DNA from: Bryum argenteum
Lineage: Eukaryota; Streptophyta; Bryopsida; Bryales; Bryaceae
NCBI GenBank assembly: GCA_037043015.1
Contig: CM073328.1
Location: forward strand, 14,357,495 to 14,421,494
Reading direction: 5' to 3'
DNA: 64,000 bases
Below the pieces are notes generated by a model that was not told where the DNA came from, made no database searches, and saw nothing but the letters and a program-made list of their open reading frames with translations. Below are positions 1 through 11,528 of the stretch, piece by piece (within the stretch, counting starts at the first letter, position 1; each line of letters begins with the position of its first letter). The position numbers and the translations under genes are program-made.

Positions 1-390
1 CATTAAAAACCAAATTGCAGCGAGCAGAACTCATATCACCATGATCTCAGCTGCAAGCAATATCAGTCTCAGTTCCCTTATGACCCATGGAGATTTTGGA
101 CGATTTGTTGTCATCCTAAAGTTGATTTGATACTCCCGCTTTTACACATTCCGCTCGCTTTCGTGCGTCACCTTTTTCCTTTTTCCCGTGGAAAAAGCTG
201 CCCGACCGGCCGGTCTCCCCTTTTCATCCATGCAACAATGGACACGTTTCACCCCCCTTAAACACTTCTTTGTCGACATTTAAGAAAACGAAATCGTCGC
301 TCATGTGTAAGGACCGAAGAAACATGAGCTTGACACATGTACAGATACACAAAAAAAAAGAGTACAAGATGTGAGGCTTATCTCGACGAT
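1..390. other. Gene-free left edge
   Basis: No reading frame, RNA gene or repeat that I recognise. The stretch at 120-240 is more GC-rich than the DNA to its right and could be the flank of a gene outside the window, but nothing in it proves that. Confidence 0.5.
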
Positions 391-454
391 ATAGTTGATT
401 TACATCCGGGCTATAGTTGATTTACATCCGGGCTATAGTTGATTTACATCCGGG
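391..454. repeat. 22-bp tandem repeat, about 2.9 copies
   Basis: A 22-base unit beginning ATAGTTGATTTACATCCGGG is repeated head to tail at 391, 413 and 435. The copies are identical and the third lacks its last two bases. The perfect identity suggests recent expansion by slippage or unequal exchange. Confidence 0.95.
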
Positions 455-458
455 ATTT

Positions 459-845
459 TCTTATTTGTTCACATTAGAGAAATGTCCAAGTATAGTGACT
501 TCAATGAGTTATCTACACTTTTTTGCGTGTTGGCTAATTGTGTTAGCTAAAGAGACATTTTTTTATCAATTCTCATACTCAAACCACGGTTGGGTCATCG
601 CCACATTGATGTCAAACAATCAATTAACATTCAAGTAAGCCGTTATCTAGGCTTGATCTTGACAAAATGGATAATCTTATTTGTTCATATTAGATGTATG
701 TCCAAGTATAGTGACTTCAATGATTTTTCTATATATTTTTTATGGCTGATTGTCTTTGGCTAAAAAGGAACTTTTATCAATTCTCATACTCAAACTACCG
801 GAGGGTCAAGTCAAAATTGGCAAATAATCAACTGAAGTTTAAACA
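459..845. repeat. Diverged direct duplication, two copies of about 175 bp
   Basis: Copy 1 (about 459-635) and copy 2 (about 675-845) share several blocks in the same order, including TCCAAGTATAGTGACTTCAA and TATCAATTCTCATACTCAAA. The offset is 216 bp. Small insertions and deletions separate the blocks, so the duplication is old. The short open frames here are not conserved between the copies and do not look coding. Confidence 0.85.
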
Positions 846-1409
846 AGGTGGTATTGGCAATTACCAAAGATTAGGAAATTTTTCTCATACATATTTTTCT
901 AGTCATTGTACAAATAATGAGATTTTCCAAAAAAAATACTTTTCTGCCGAACCTGCCCTACACATACGGTTTTTTAGCAATTGCTCAAAAATATGATATC
1001 ACGGGACGATATGAACTGACAATAAATCATTTTGGGCAGAAAAATTTACACTAGAAAATAATTAGCGGGCATCCTTGAAAGCATCATTCCTATGTACTCC
1101 CCATGCGATAAAATAGGACAATGTACAATGTTATGAATGGAGGCTCAATTCAATACTCCCCGCCTGACTCTGGAAGCTCTCTGTCAAAATGGGCTGTTAC
1201 CTTTTGCAATCGATCCTTTGGTAACTACCTGTACTTGGCTTATCCTATGCGCCCAAAGCGCATCATATACATACATCTTTGCATGAATTTTAAATATGTA
1301 AGCATGATAGTTTTTATTCACGATAAAGTAAACATGTCAATATGCTCATGTATTTAGTTATTTACATTAATATGGTGAAATGTAGAATTGGTGAAATCTT
1401 TTGTGCTAA

Positions 1410-1824
1410 GGGCCGATTTACACTACAGAAGGCAGCCGGTCGCTCAAGAATTTCATTTTCAACAAATCACATTTAAAGGATCTAACTTTAACCCCTAAAA
1501 ATCCTTGATACAAGATTGTCTAAATTATAAAAAAGAACCTTCTTCTACTTCAGGCCCAAAGAAACTCAATCTAAGCATCAATTAGAAGATTCAACTCTGG
1601 GATCTTGAAGTTAGCTTGACCCTTTACTCAAATGTCAAATTTGAACTTGTAAATTTTCCCTCTGATTTTGAGATTATAATGGTCAAAGTTGGCTAAAAAA
1701 TTTCCATGCAGAAACCCAAAAAGCCATTTTCGTTTTCTTGGATCTTTAGGATAACCAATCATAATTGTGAATTCTTCTTAATTTCTTGACCCGTGGACTT
1801 TTCTACCCTAAGGTAAACCGGCCC
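1410..1824. mobile_element. PIF/Harbinger-like MITE (TAA target duplication)
   Basis: The left end GGGCCGATTTACACTAC is the near inverse of the right end (reverse complement GGGCCGGTTTACCTTAG). A direct TAA lies on each side (1407-1409 and 1825-1827). Three-base TWA duplications and GGGCC-type tips are known for PIF/Harbinger elements. The 415-bp length and lack of a transposase frame make it non-autonomous. Related ends occur at 35,610-35,756 and, less exactly, at 12,960 and 13,542. Confidence 0.75.
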
Positions 1825-2192
1825 TAAGTGCAAGGTGTCAAGTACCTTCTCATATCTCCACTTTAGGTTTTTACTGTACCTTATTGTTATCTGAATTTTT
1901 TAAGACTAGACTTCAATTGAGAGATTGAGAAATCTAAATCATTGTATGGCAAGACTTTGGAGAGAGGTTGTAGTTTGTTGAATAAAATTGTGGTAGTAAA
2001 TGGATTTGTTGTAGTGAAAGGAGCACGCTATCTATGCCACCCTCGACATATACTCTAAATCCCTCTTATGGAAGGAGCCCATGATCATTACTTGTAAGTG
2101 ATTAATTGCTCAAAATCCACCACCATCAAATTTTACTAGGCTCCATTTCATCTTCAAGCCCGAACTACCACAAGTGTAAAGTTCAAACTCAA

Positions 2193-2363
2193 CAAAAGTC
2201 TAGTTTCCGCACATTTTGGAATTGACTCTCTACATTGTCATGATTTTTTTGTGTAGAGCTTAAAAGTTGCAAGATGGACAAAAGTCTAGTTTCCGCACAC
2301 TTTGGAATTGACTCTATACATTATCATGATTTTTGTTGTGAAGCTTAAAAGTTGCAAGACAGA
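2193..2363. repeat. 86-bp tandem duplication
   Basis: Two adjacent copies (2193-2278 and 2279-2363) both begin CAAAAGTCTAGTTTCCGCAC and continue with high identity to a TTAAAAGTTGCAAGA block. The open frame across the second copy has no recognisable protein features. Confidence 0.85.
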
Positions 2364-2623
2364 CAAGTATCACAAACAAAAAATTGCGTCAACTATTGCG
2401 TCAACTTTTGCAACACGCCAAACTACCGCAACGTGTTTCAAAGTCGAATCTTATGACAAAATTCCCAACTATGACACATGTAGGAAAAAAACAATGATAA
2501 AATGTTGTGGAAATAAGCTTACATCCATCATACAAAATGCCAGTGACCCAATGTCAGGTGCTGCCAAAGTTGAAAAATTGGGGCACATGCACGCGCATAT
2601 GGCATAATAGAGTTATTATTCGC

Positions 2624-2625
<2 letters not shown>

Positions 2626-2661
<36 letters not shown>
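2626..2661. repeat. 36-base T run
   Basis: An uninterrupted run of T on the plus strand. Read on the minus strand it is a poly(A) tract, so it could be the tail of an old retroposed sequence lying to its right. I found no other mark of retroposition, so simple slippage is as likely. Confidence 0.9.
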
Positions 2662-2665
<4 letters not shown>

Positions 2666-3549
2666 ATTTTTTTCTTGCCATGGGCAAAATGGCACAATCT
2701 GCAAAAGGGGAGATTCCAATCCATGTTGCTATTGTCCTATTGTTGGATCAACTGAATGGACTCATCACACAAACCAGGCACTACATGTGCATACAGATTT
2801 GCCTATCACCTGATTTGTTCATTCACTAAAGGCAAATCGTATTGCACCTCAATAGGAAGCTTCCTTCAGTCATTGCCATTTAAAAAGATTTGAAAATTGG
2901 GATCACTAAGGTCAGTAAAAACAAATGATATCTCAAATTTGTCTCTTCAGCAATGGCATGAAGTAAAAAGTAGTGGAAAGATATTGTGGGACAGAGGAAT
3001 TATAAGGATTTACGAACACCAGCTATGAAGCCATTGCATTTGAAGGACTTTTAATGAATGCTTCACAGGCTTCCAATCATAGAAATTACATGTTTCAGAA
3101 GAAGAGATCAGAAATTACTCATTTGAGCCTAAGTGACTAGGGTGAAATGAGTAATCATCATCACGAAATGAACGTCTTACATTTCAACCAGAAACTAGAG
3201 TCTCAAACCAGATAGATAAAACAACATGGACAAAGAGCACCCCAAGTGATGCTTGAATCGGGAGAATTTGAGTACAATAAATGTTTTCATGGAGCTAAAG
3301 ACAAGCAGGTCCGTCAAAAGGATTTCAAACCTACCACAAAAGACTACCTTTGTGTGTTGATTGCAGTGTGCGGTCGCAGCTTTCTGCATATAAACACAAC
3401 GCTAGAGATTTGATTGCAGGGCTCTCTACTGCTGCAATTGTGAGGAATTCTTTGCTTTGTATACAAGGTCCATGTAACCAAAAGAAAAATTGATGAAAAT
3501 TGCATGACCAGGAGTATAATCTAATTCTCGCCTGTTGTTGTTGCTGTTG
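2662..3549. other. 3' flank of the first ATXR-like gene
   Basis: About 890 bases with no convincing gene. They lie downstream of the minus-strand methyltransferase gene and probably include its 3' untranslated region. No motif was identified. Confidence 0.5.
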
Positions 3550-6432
3550 TTATACAAAGTGCTGGGTTGGGTACTCCGTGTAATAAGCATTGTAGTCGTA
3601 ATACAAGCGTTCGCCTTTGACAATGTCCCGCATGGCGATGAGAATCACTCGTGCTTCTCCATCAATGCTGTAGCGGACACAACGAACGTTCTGTTTACTC
3701 CTTCCCTCCCTGCAGATCCGGCATTTGATTGAGTATTTGAAAGTTTTCAAAACAGAGTTTCTCAAGGGCTTGAAACAGAGGTTGTATATATTAAGCAGAG
3801 ATAATCCCAGTGAGGATTTTAGGGTGAGGTATTGGAAGGGACTCTAGTGATGCAACAGATCCATAGGAATCATTCGTGGCCAGAATGGGAAAATTTCACA
3901 TGCACACGTTGATGGTTTGAAGCCGGATTTGAAAGACTAGAATACCAATGCTACTGATTATGATTGTTGCCGGAGCTTTTGCTTACTCTGTATGATTGTT
4001 GATCCCCGAGAGGAAGCGAGCTATGTTCCCTTTTCGATCTGGACAAATGACAAGCTCCTTGAGGGGATCACTGCTGAATAGAAGACCCATGATACTGTTG
4101 CCAGAGTCGTAATGTCGGCAACACATGTAGTCCACTTCTCCTGTGTACTCGGTGATGAACGTCATATCTTTGATGTTCTCGTCCGCCTCCACAACAAACC
4201 TAGAGTAAAACAAATGTCATGAAAATCTTTCAAAACGTGGACTAACACGATCTTTACCATAACAGTTTCTCTCGTTTCTTTAAACGAATTGATTCTAGCA
4301 AATACATGCACTAAAACTGACTTTTACAATTGAAATTTTAAAAAATCCTTTGCCCTGTTCATGGCAGTCTCTAAGTCAAATGATTCCTCTTATTTAGGAG
4401 AATCCTCAACATAGTTGGTTCAACATTTCCAAGGTCACTCACTGTCAGTCACAGGTTTGTCCCAAGGATTGAAATCCTTACTTCAGATCAAGTTAGATAA
4501 AGAGCAGTACCCTTGGCGTAAATCGTAAGTAACCAACAACGGCGGCCATTGTCCCTTCTTGCACATCGTTTTACATCGAAGAAGAGTCTCCTTGTCCTCC
4601 TTGTGCATCTCCTGTTGCCAAGCCAAGCATGAAAAGCCTACATCAGTATTGATTTGAAGATTACCGTAGAACGTGCTGAAATGTCATGAGTGGGAGTTTA
4701 TGGCAAAAAAGCAAGAACGCACACATAGCACATGATTTAGGTGAGAAAAAGAAAACACAAAGTTGTAACAGCGAATTTACGGAAGCAGGGGAGGGGTGGT
4801 GACTGCCCAAGGCCGATGTGAGGAAGCCATCGCCAGCTTATATCACGGCAAGGAATGGGGGTACTGCAGCATCAAGCAATGAAAGAAAACCCAAAGAAAA
4901 AGGGGGGGCTGCGAGTGTTGGTGAAGAAGCATCATGTAGTACCCGCATGCCACCTTTCTCATGAGCAGCGCGGTTGGCGGTCCGTGGAGCGTAAGTGTAG
5001 TTCAAGGAGTCGGAGAATCCTATGGAAAGGCTAGTCAGTGCCGCGGCCAATGAGGCCATCTGTTCTAGTCTACGTTTAATGTCAGTTGTTGGCACGTAGG
5101 GTAACAAGCGCGGCCCTAGCGATGGCCGCCCCCTCTGCCTCTTCACTTCCATTGCCTCCTCCTTCTCTGCAATGGCACCATGTCAGAACAAGCAGCCTGT
5201 TTCGAGAACTTCAAGCCTGCTACGAAGAAGGAAAAATCCAGCCCGTAACGAAGGAGAAAGGAAATCTAAACCTTCTATTTGAAAAAAGAAAAACTCCAAG
5301 ACTGCTCTGAAGAAGAACATCAAGACTACTATGAAGAAAGATCTCAAGCTTCTTATGAAGAAACAGAAACAACTCCAAGCCTACTAAGAGAAAGATGACC
5401 TCCAAGCCTATCATGAGAAAAGAAGACCTCCAAGATTGTTGGAATAGACTATCGGTCCAACCTACTCCTAATGCTTATGTCCACAAGTAATAGCACCAAG
5501 GGTATACGACTACTAACCCCACTATCAAGATAAACACTGTGCTCATCTTTGCCAAAGAGACAACAGATCTGTCTTTCCCAAATGACTTGAGGATACCCAT
5601 ACAAAGAGCTTCATAAACCAAGTATAGTTACAAATTCATGCCACATTGAGCAAAAAAGAACTCAATGTAAAGATCAAGAGTGAATAACACTCACCTGGTT
5701 TCTGAGGCAAAAACTTCTGGACGCTGAAGTAATCCACTATTCTTTTCTGCACCATCTGAAACTCTGATAAAAGCACACAAAAAAAGAACGTCACGTGTAT
5801 CAGATCTCAGATGAAAGAAATTGATTCGCTGCACCATCTGAAGCTCTGAGTATCACAGAAGAGAAGACAACACGAGAATGTCGTGATTGTGAAAAGAATT
5901 AGAGTTACATACCTCGATGAGTAGTGGATTGCGAACATAATGGGCACATCCATTCGCCCGCTGGGACAGTGACCAAGATAGGCGACAAACAAAACATGTG
6001 AAAACCTCGGTCGCATTTGTCGCACAAAAGCATCTCATCGGCTGCATCGCCCCGGGCACACTCTTCACACAAAGTGAGCGCGTATGTCGTCAGTGCAAGC
6101 TTCGCAGTATTTGCTTGAGACCACACTACCATTTCCCGGCTCTCCTCCTTCATAGCAACCTCCATCTCTTTCACAGAAACCTCCATTTCCACCTCTTTCA
6201 TGGCAACCTCCACTTCCACCTCCTTCATGGCAACCTCCACGTCCACCTCTTTCATAGCTGCCTTGACGCTCGGGAAAGAGATTTCCTGTTTCTTTCGTGA
6301 TTGTGATTCTTGGGACACCAGGCTGGAGCTCTTGCCATCATCATCGTCCTCATCGTAAGAAGACGAGCGTACTCGCACTCTCTTGACCCTTCTTTCTTCT
6401 CCATACCGGCACCTCTCCATTACAATGTCCAC
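3550..6432 (-). CDS. ATXR5/6-like histone H3K27 monomethyltransferase, copy 1 (PHD + SET)
   Basis: Six exons on the minus strand: 6432-5913, 5763-5695, 5166-4943, 4611-4511, 4199-3987, 3709-3550. Every junction is GT...AG and the frame closes at 428 residues (Arabidopsis relatives are about 350-380). The PHD finger spans residues 122-167 (C122, C125, C137, C140, H145, C148, C163, C166). A PCNA-interacting box QKRIVDYF follows at 179-186. The SET domain occupies roughly 300-428, with GINNHTE at 370-376 and GERLYYDYN at 408-416. Plant ATXR5/6 proteins bind unmodified H3 tails and monomethylate H3K27 in the nucleus during replication; that role is inferred. Residues 59-95 are an unusual MKEVEVEVA-type repeat. 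The next gene upstream is a paralogue with the same exon plan. Family assignment is firm; the start is the first ATG of the open frame. Confidence 0.93.
5205..5440. repeat. Degenerate tandem array inside intron 2 of ATXR copy 1
   Basis: Units of about 30-45 bases combining a GAAGAA-rich block with a CCAAGCCTACTA-like block recur six or seven times, with substitutions and small length changes. The array lies in the intron between exons 2 and 3 and produces short spurious open frames on both strands. Confidence 0.7.
5829..5852 (-). pseudogene. Decayed extra copy of the 5' end of ATXR exon 2
   Basis: About 24 bases (plus strand GCACCATCTGAAGCTCTGAG) closely match the 5' boundary of the real exon 2 at 5748-5767. 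On the minus strand the copy has its own AG acceptor and reads E-L-Q-M-V-Q-R-I-N-F-F, like the true E-F-Q-M-V-Q-K-R-I-V-D-Y-F. No clean donor follows, and the frame runs on into the real exon in another phase, so it looks like a dead exon duplication. Confidence 0.55.
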
Positions 6433-8580
6433 GAAGCTCCCTGGACAATGATTTCATGAACTGACAGCATAATTGGCATGCAAAAGCTTCGAAGGAATGT
6501 GGGAGAAAGGGCACCTCGGATTGCCCTGTTCGTTACATTGCGAGAAATGGGGTACTGCGGCAATTGAGGAATCTGTGAACGGGGGGTTTTCGAAACCCTG
6601 AAAACGGAGTGTCAGAGTTGCGCACGATGTGCAATCACTTTCTCGCTCCTTCGAAAACCAAGGAGCGGCAACGCCACCGACTGATGGTCGCACGTGCGAG
6701 AGGTTCGTGACGAGAAATCACCGATTGTTGGTTGAGGGGGAGCGACCGTTGGTCGCTGTGATCGGAATTCGGTCTTAAATGAGCGGGAGCTTCTGTGACG
6801 GCGCTCGACGGACGAAGAGTTGATTTTGGACGAACGAAGTTACACTCAATGGCCATATCATTGTCCGAGGCCTTGCATAAATGGAATAATGATGTTATTA
6901 CAGAGATTTCACTTCAACAGTCAATAATTCGATTCAAAGTGAATTGGATTAGCAAGCGCAGAAATGCATTAATTTAACGTCCAGGCACAAAACGACAGCA
7001 TTTTTGAAGCAAATAGCAGACTTTACTGACCCCTCGCACAGCGCCTTTTGCTTAAATTGGACAGGGTCGACTCTAAAAAAGGCACCTATAACCGTCATTT
7101 AGATGCACCTATTGTAAGCACTGTGAATTGTAGTTTCTGCACAAAATGGAGATATTCTCCTGGGAAATCATTGTTGGATACGCAGTCTTTGAATATTCAT
7201 ATTCGAATGCGCAGAAGAGTGCTCCATGTCAACCGACATAATCGAAGAAATAGCACTCGGATGGGTGACCTCCCGATGGCCGGATCTGCATTTATTTTAA
7301 ATGGTTAAAGATTTACTCTGATTGGTTGAAGAATAAGAAAAAGAAAGAAATTGACTGACTGAGGATCAGATGAAAGATTGAACTGCTGCACAGAAGTGTA
7401 TTCTTGCAAACGATATTGCCGACTCCTTGTGCACCTCTACAGTAATCAGCACAACTACTCGTAAGATGCACCCTATATATTAAGAACTTTGAAGATCCAA
7501 AATCTACACATACAGCAAAGTTATCCTCAAAGTTGGAAAGCAAACCAAACGTTAGATGCACATTCATAAATCAAATTGTGAATAAAAGCGACTGTTTATG
7601 AACTTTAGATATGAGTAGCGATTGTGCACTCCTAAAACTGCTACTTTTGGATCATTCACTTTCAGTTTGATTTCGGTGAATCCAGTCTTCTGTGTTCATG
7701 GACAGATGCATCACAATTTGGATCGAATCGACTAAATGTTGGGCAACTTACCTCCCAAAACTACCACTGTTGAATCATTTCTCAGTCTGATTTCTGCTGT
7801 TCGAATAGACATTCGGGAGCGCGATAAATTCGGGTGTTTCAATTCCCACTTCCCGGGCAAGTTACAAGACTCATTGCTGTAGATGACACTTCGATGGAAC
7901 TAGAAACAATACTGCGTTGAGCGACTACAATCCTACTAATAAGATGCCTAACATTCAAGCATTGATTGTTCAACAACCACCACTTTTGGATTATTCTACA
8001 GTCTGAATTCACTGATCAATTTGACATTGGTTACCACACTGAAATAGGTGTTTCAATCCTTACAGGCCAAGTCTGCTGAACCACTATTACAACTCATAGC
8101 TGTAAATGGCTCGTCAATGAGACAAGTAACAATACTAAGCTGAGCATCTGTGATTCAACTAAAAACATTAATGACCAGCATTCAAGAATTTCACTGCTGA
8201 AGGACAAGGAAGCCATTTGAGGGGAAAAAGTAAAAGAGACTGTTCGAGGTGAAACAGATCAATGATTTTGCGTCTTGGAATCTGTCGATACAATACACCG
8301 CAGATGGAGAAACAGCTGCAAGAGATGTACAGATTTCCAGGTTCTAATCTTTGCGGAATGAAGGCGATACTGAAGATGCAGTTGACTAAACTATGAGCTA
8401 CGGAGGAGCAAGAGGAGCACCACATCCAGGTAATAGAACGGAAGCACAATTCAGTGCTGACTGCTAACTAACTGAGAGGTTAATGAGTCAAATGAGACAG
8501 GATGTTTTCCTTCTGGATTGTGGCCAATTGTGTCTTACTAGTGAAAATGCATCGCAATTTGCGGTGATACTGCTACCGTA
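6433..8580. other. Spacer between the two ATXR-like genes
   Basis: It holds the 5' flank of copy 1 and the 3' flank of copy 2. The part near 6433-6850 is comparatively GC-rich, as expected for a promoter and leader. No other gene was recognised, and the short open frames lack conserved features. Confidence 0.6.
7620..8060. repeat. Degenerate repeat downstream of ATXR copy 2
   Basis: A block of about 60 bases, containing an ACTTTTGGATCATT-like core and a CAGTCTGATTTC-like core, recurs near 7630, 7755 and 7975. The copies differ at many positions. No terminal inverted repeats are visible. Confidence 0.5.
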
Positions 8581-11528
8581 TCAGACGAAGTGGTGCGTGG
8601 GATACTCTTTCTGATAAGCATTATAGTCATAGTACAAGCGCTCGCCTTTCGGAATGTCCCGAATTGCGACGAGGATTGCTCTCGCCTCTCCGTCAATGTT
8701 GTACCGTACACATCGTACATTCTGTTTCTTCCTACCTTCCCTGCACACCATCGCCTTAGTTAGAAAATCAGCCACTGGAAACCACCAAAATTGACCATTT
8801 TACATACAAAAGAGCAGTCAGTAAACAACCAGAAGTGAACATTTCATGTACGAAAGGGCAGCCACTTGACACAACCACGAGTGAACATTTTAGGTACAGG
8901 AAAGCAGTTAGAAACTAGCCACTTAAAGCAACCATAAGGCGACATGTACTATGTACAGTAGATCAGTTTCGAAACAACCACAAGTGGACATTCTACGTAC
9001 AGAAGAGTAGTTGAAAAACAGAAACTTGAAACATTCCTGGGTGAACATTTATGTGAGTACTTACGGCGTGTGGTTGTTAATGCCGGAGACGAACCGAGCT
9101 ATGTTGCTACGCCTATCTGGACAAATGACAAGCTCCTTGGCGGGGTCATCGCTAAATAGAAGACCCATGATACTGTTCCCGGAGTCGTGCTGGCGACGAC
9201 ACATGTAGTCTACCTCCCCAGTGTACTCAGCGATAATTGTCAGATCTTTAATGTTCCTATCAGCTTCAACGACAAATCTGCAGCACATGGAAGTACTCTT
9301 GCATATCAGAACCCTGACGGAGGCACTCGGATTGCAGACAGTTCATCTTAAACAAGGCAACAGTCTAATGTAAAAATAATCCTCCTACAAGCAAGACCTC
9401 GGTCTATAAACGGTTCATATACGTTGCGGACGCTTACCCTTGTCGAGAATCGTGTGTTACCATCAAGGGTGGCCACTCGCCGTGACTACACATCGTCTTA
9501 CACAAATCAAGAGTGGCCTTGTCTTCCTTGCACATGATCTGCCATCAACAAACCTATTCATGAGAATATGAACGACCAAGCATACATGGCTTCACAAGAA
9601 CCAGTAAGATCGAATTGTTCGTCAGAATGATCGGTTGCATATGCTGATCAAGGAAAAGGGATGTCTAACTCTTCTGCGTATAACAATATGATCAAGAAAA
9701 TGGTGTCAAACTCTTCTAACCATCCATGAAAATATGCAAGGCCAAGCATACATGGCTTTACGATGGTAGTTGGATCAAACCCTACGTCAAAGAGATCAGC
9801 TTTATCCGTTGGTAGAGACGATAGAAATGTCTAGTTCTTCTGCAGATTTTCTCATGTGCTGAGACCATCCTATCTAGCTTGCAGTGGAGCTCATTGAAGG
9901 AAGACCATACAAGCTGCTGCCTCGAAGGAAGCTGCAGTATGAGCAAGGACTAGAAACCAGGGCAGTGGTGTGACTGTGTCGAGATCCTGGATTGTGTCAT
10001 TACCTGCATGCCGCCCCTTTCGTTGTCGGCGCGATTGGCAGACCTCGGTGCTAAGCCATAAGTTAAAGAATCAGTAAACTCGACCCCAAGGCTGGTGAGG
10101 GCCGTGGCTAAAGAGGCCATCTGCTCTAATCTACGTTGCGGATCCGTGCATGGGACGTAAGGCAGCAACCGCCGGCTTTTCTTCTGCCGACACAACGTGC
10201 CACCGCTCGGTCTCCGTCGTTTCCTTGTCTCTATACACTTCGTTTCTGCAAAGAACAACCTTACAACCTTCAGTAATCTGCTCGTAGCCGCTGTAGGCAA
10301 TCAGTTCAACCGTGAATGCTCATATGACCCTAAAGCGAAAAAACAACCCATGTGAGAGACCACTTATTGCTTTCAATATTCCAGCAACAACGAGGATGGG
10401 GATCTAACTGTACATTCTTGTAGTGAACTCTACTATGATAAACAAATGTCACTAATGGTTCAACACAACGTACTATGAATCGAAAAGCTTGTAACTTGAA
10501 ATGCTTATGGACACTATGTACCTCTGGGGCTAACAATCAACACTGAGACGATGTGCACCACATCTTTCAATGCAAAGTAGCAAGATACAAAGTGACGACA
10601 TCAAACTACCTGTAGTGGTGAAAGGCGGTGGCTTCTGAATGCGAAAGAAATCCACGATCTTCTTCTGCACCTTCGGAAACTCTGCATTTTCACACCAATG
10701 AGTCGACTATACACTCTGTGCATCACATACTCTCATTCCATTCCAAGATTCTACCTATACCCTAAGAGTTACAAAAGATTACGATCAAGCATGTAAAGAT
10801 CAAGCTTGCAATTACTGTTACATTACTCTCATTCCGTTCTATTCATTTTAAATGACAAGATACTGTTCATACCCTAAGAGTATTACGATCATTCCTGTAT
10901 ATTCATCTAAAACATTCGATCGCTGCTACATAGGCGCTGATCAATGGAGGCTTAAACGAAGAAGGCTACCAGTGGTGCACAAAGAAGTGTTTCCTTTTCT
11001 TTGTCAGCTACATATGATGATAAAGAAGTGTGATTGTAGCTTACCTTTCACATGTGAGGATTGAGCACATTTGGGGCAGAACCATTCACCAAGAGGGACA
11101 GTGGGAAGTATAGGACTGAGGCAGTACATATGGTAGCCACGGTCACAGCTATCACAGAGCAGCATTTCCTGTTCGCCATCGCCACGTGAACAATCTTCAC
11201 AAAGAGTTTTATCATACTTATCCTTCGTCGTCTTCTTCTTGGAATGGAATGGCTCCTTCTTAGGTTTAGCTTTCTCTTGAAACCCAAGCAGCTGATTAAT
11301 CGACCTCTCTTTCACAATGACAGCAGCAGCTTCGACCTTGCTCACTGGTGGACTATTGCTACTCGACTTATGCACACTGCCACTACATGATCCACCACTC
11401 TTTTCGAATTCAGGAAGACAACAATTGTGCCAACCATTCCGACACACTATCACTCGCTTCACCCTCTTCCCTCTCCCACATTCCTCATCGTCCATAGCCG
11501 CCATGCTCTCGAACCATTCCAATGTCAT
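8581..11528 (-). CDS. ATXR5/6-like histone H3K27 monomethyltransferase, copy 2 (PHD + SET)
   Basis: Six exons: 11528-11045, 10681-10610, 10245-10004, 9538-9438, 9277-9065, 8740-8581, giving 423 residues. The last three exons are exactly as long as those of copy 1 (101, 213 and 160 bases) and all intron phases match, so the two genes arose by tandem duplication. The PHD finger is at residues 110-155 (C110, C113, C125, C128, H133, C136, C151, C154). A canonical PCNA box QKKIVDFF is at 167-174. The SET domain covers roughly 295-423, with GINNHTP at 365-371 and GERLYYDYN at 403-411. The tail of this copy is closer to the Arabidopsis form (PEGRKKQN after NNHT) than copy 1 (EEGRSKQN). The N-terminus before the PHD differs from copy 1 and lacks its repeat. 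A methionine at residue 9 or 12 is an alternative start. Confidence 0.93.
8779..9058. repeat. About five degenerate ~57-bp repeats in intron 5 of ATXR copy 2
   Basis: Each unit contains an AACCACNAGTGAACATT-like block followed by a GTACAGAAGAGCAG-like block. Best copies start near 8779, 8830, 8873, 8930 and 8980. They lie wholly between exons 6 and 5. Confidence 0.65.
9555..9790. repeat. Local duplication in intron 3 of ATXR copy 2
   Basis: Two copies of a block containing CCAAGCATACATGGCTT, about 160 bases apart, each preceded by an ATGAAAATATG-like stretch. Between them a CTAACTCTTCT-like block also appears twice. Confidence 0.6.
10722..10905. repeat. Local duplication in intron 1 of ATXR copy 2
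   Basis: A block with ACTCTCATTCCATTC, then ATACCCTAAGAGT, then ATTACGATCA appears at about 10,727 and again at about 10,823, diverged by substitutions and small gaps. Confidence 0.65.

Noticed and set aside
391-454. CRISPR-like direct repeats
   Set aside because: Units are directly adjacent without spacers, and the genome is eukaryotic.
2302-2755. Overlapping frames near the T run
   Set aside because: They cross a tandem duplication and the 36-base T run and show no coding bias.
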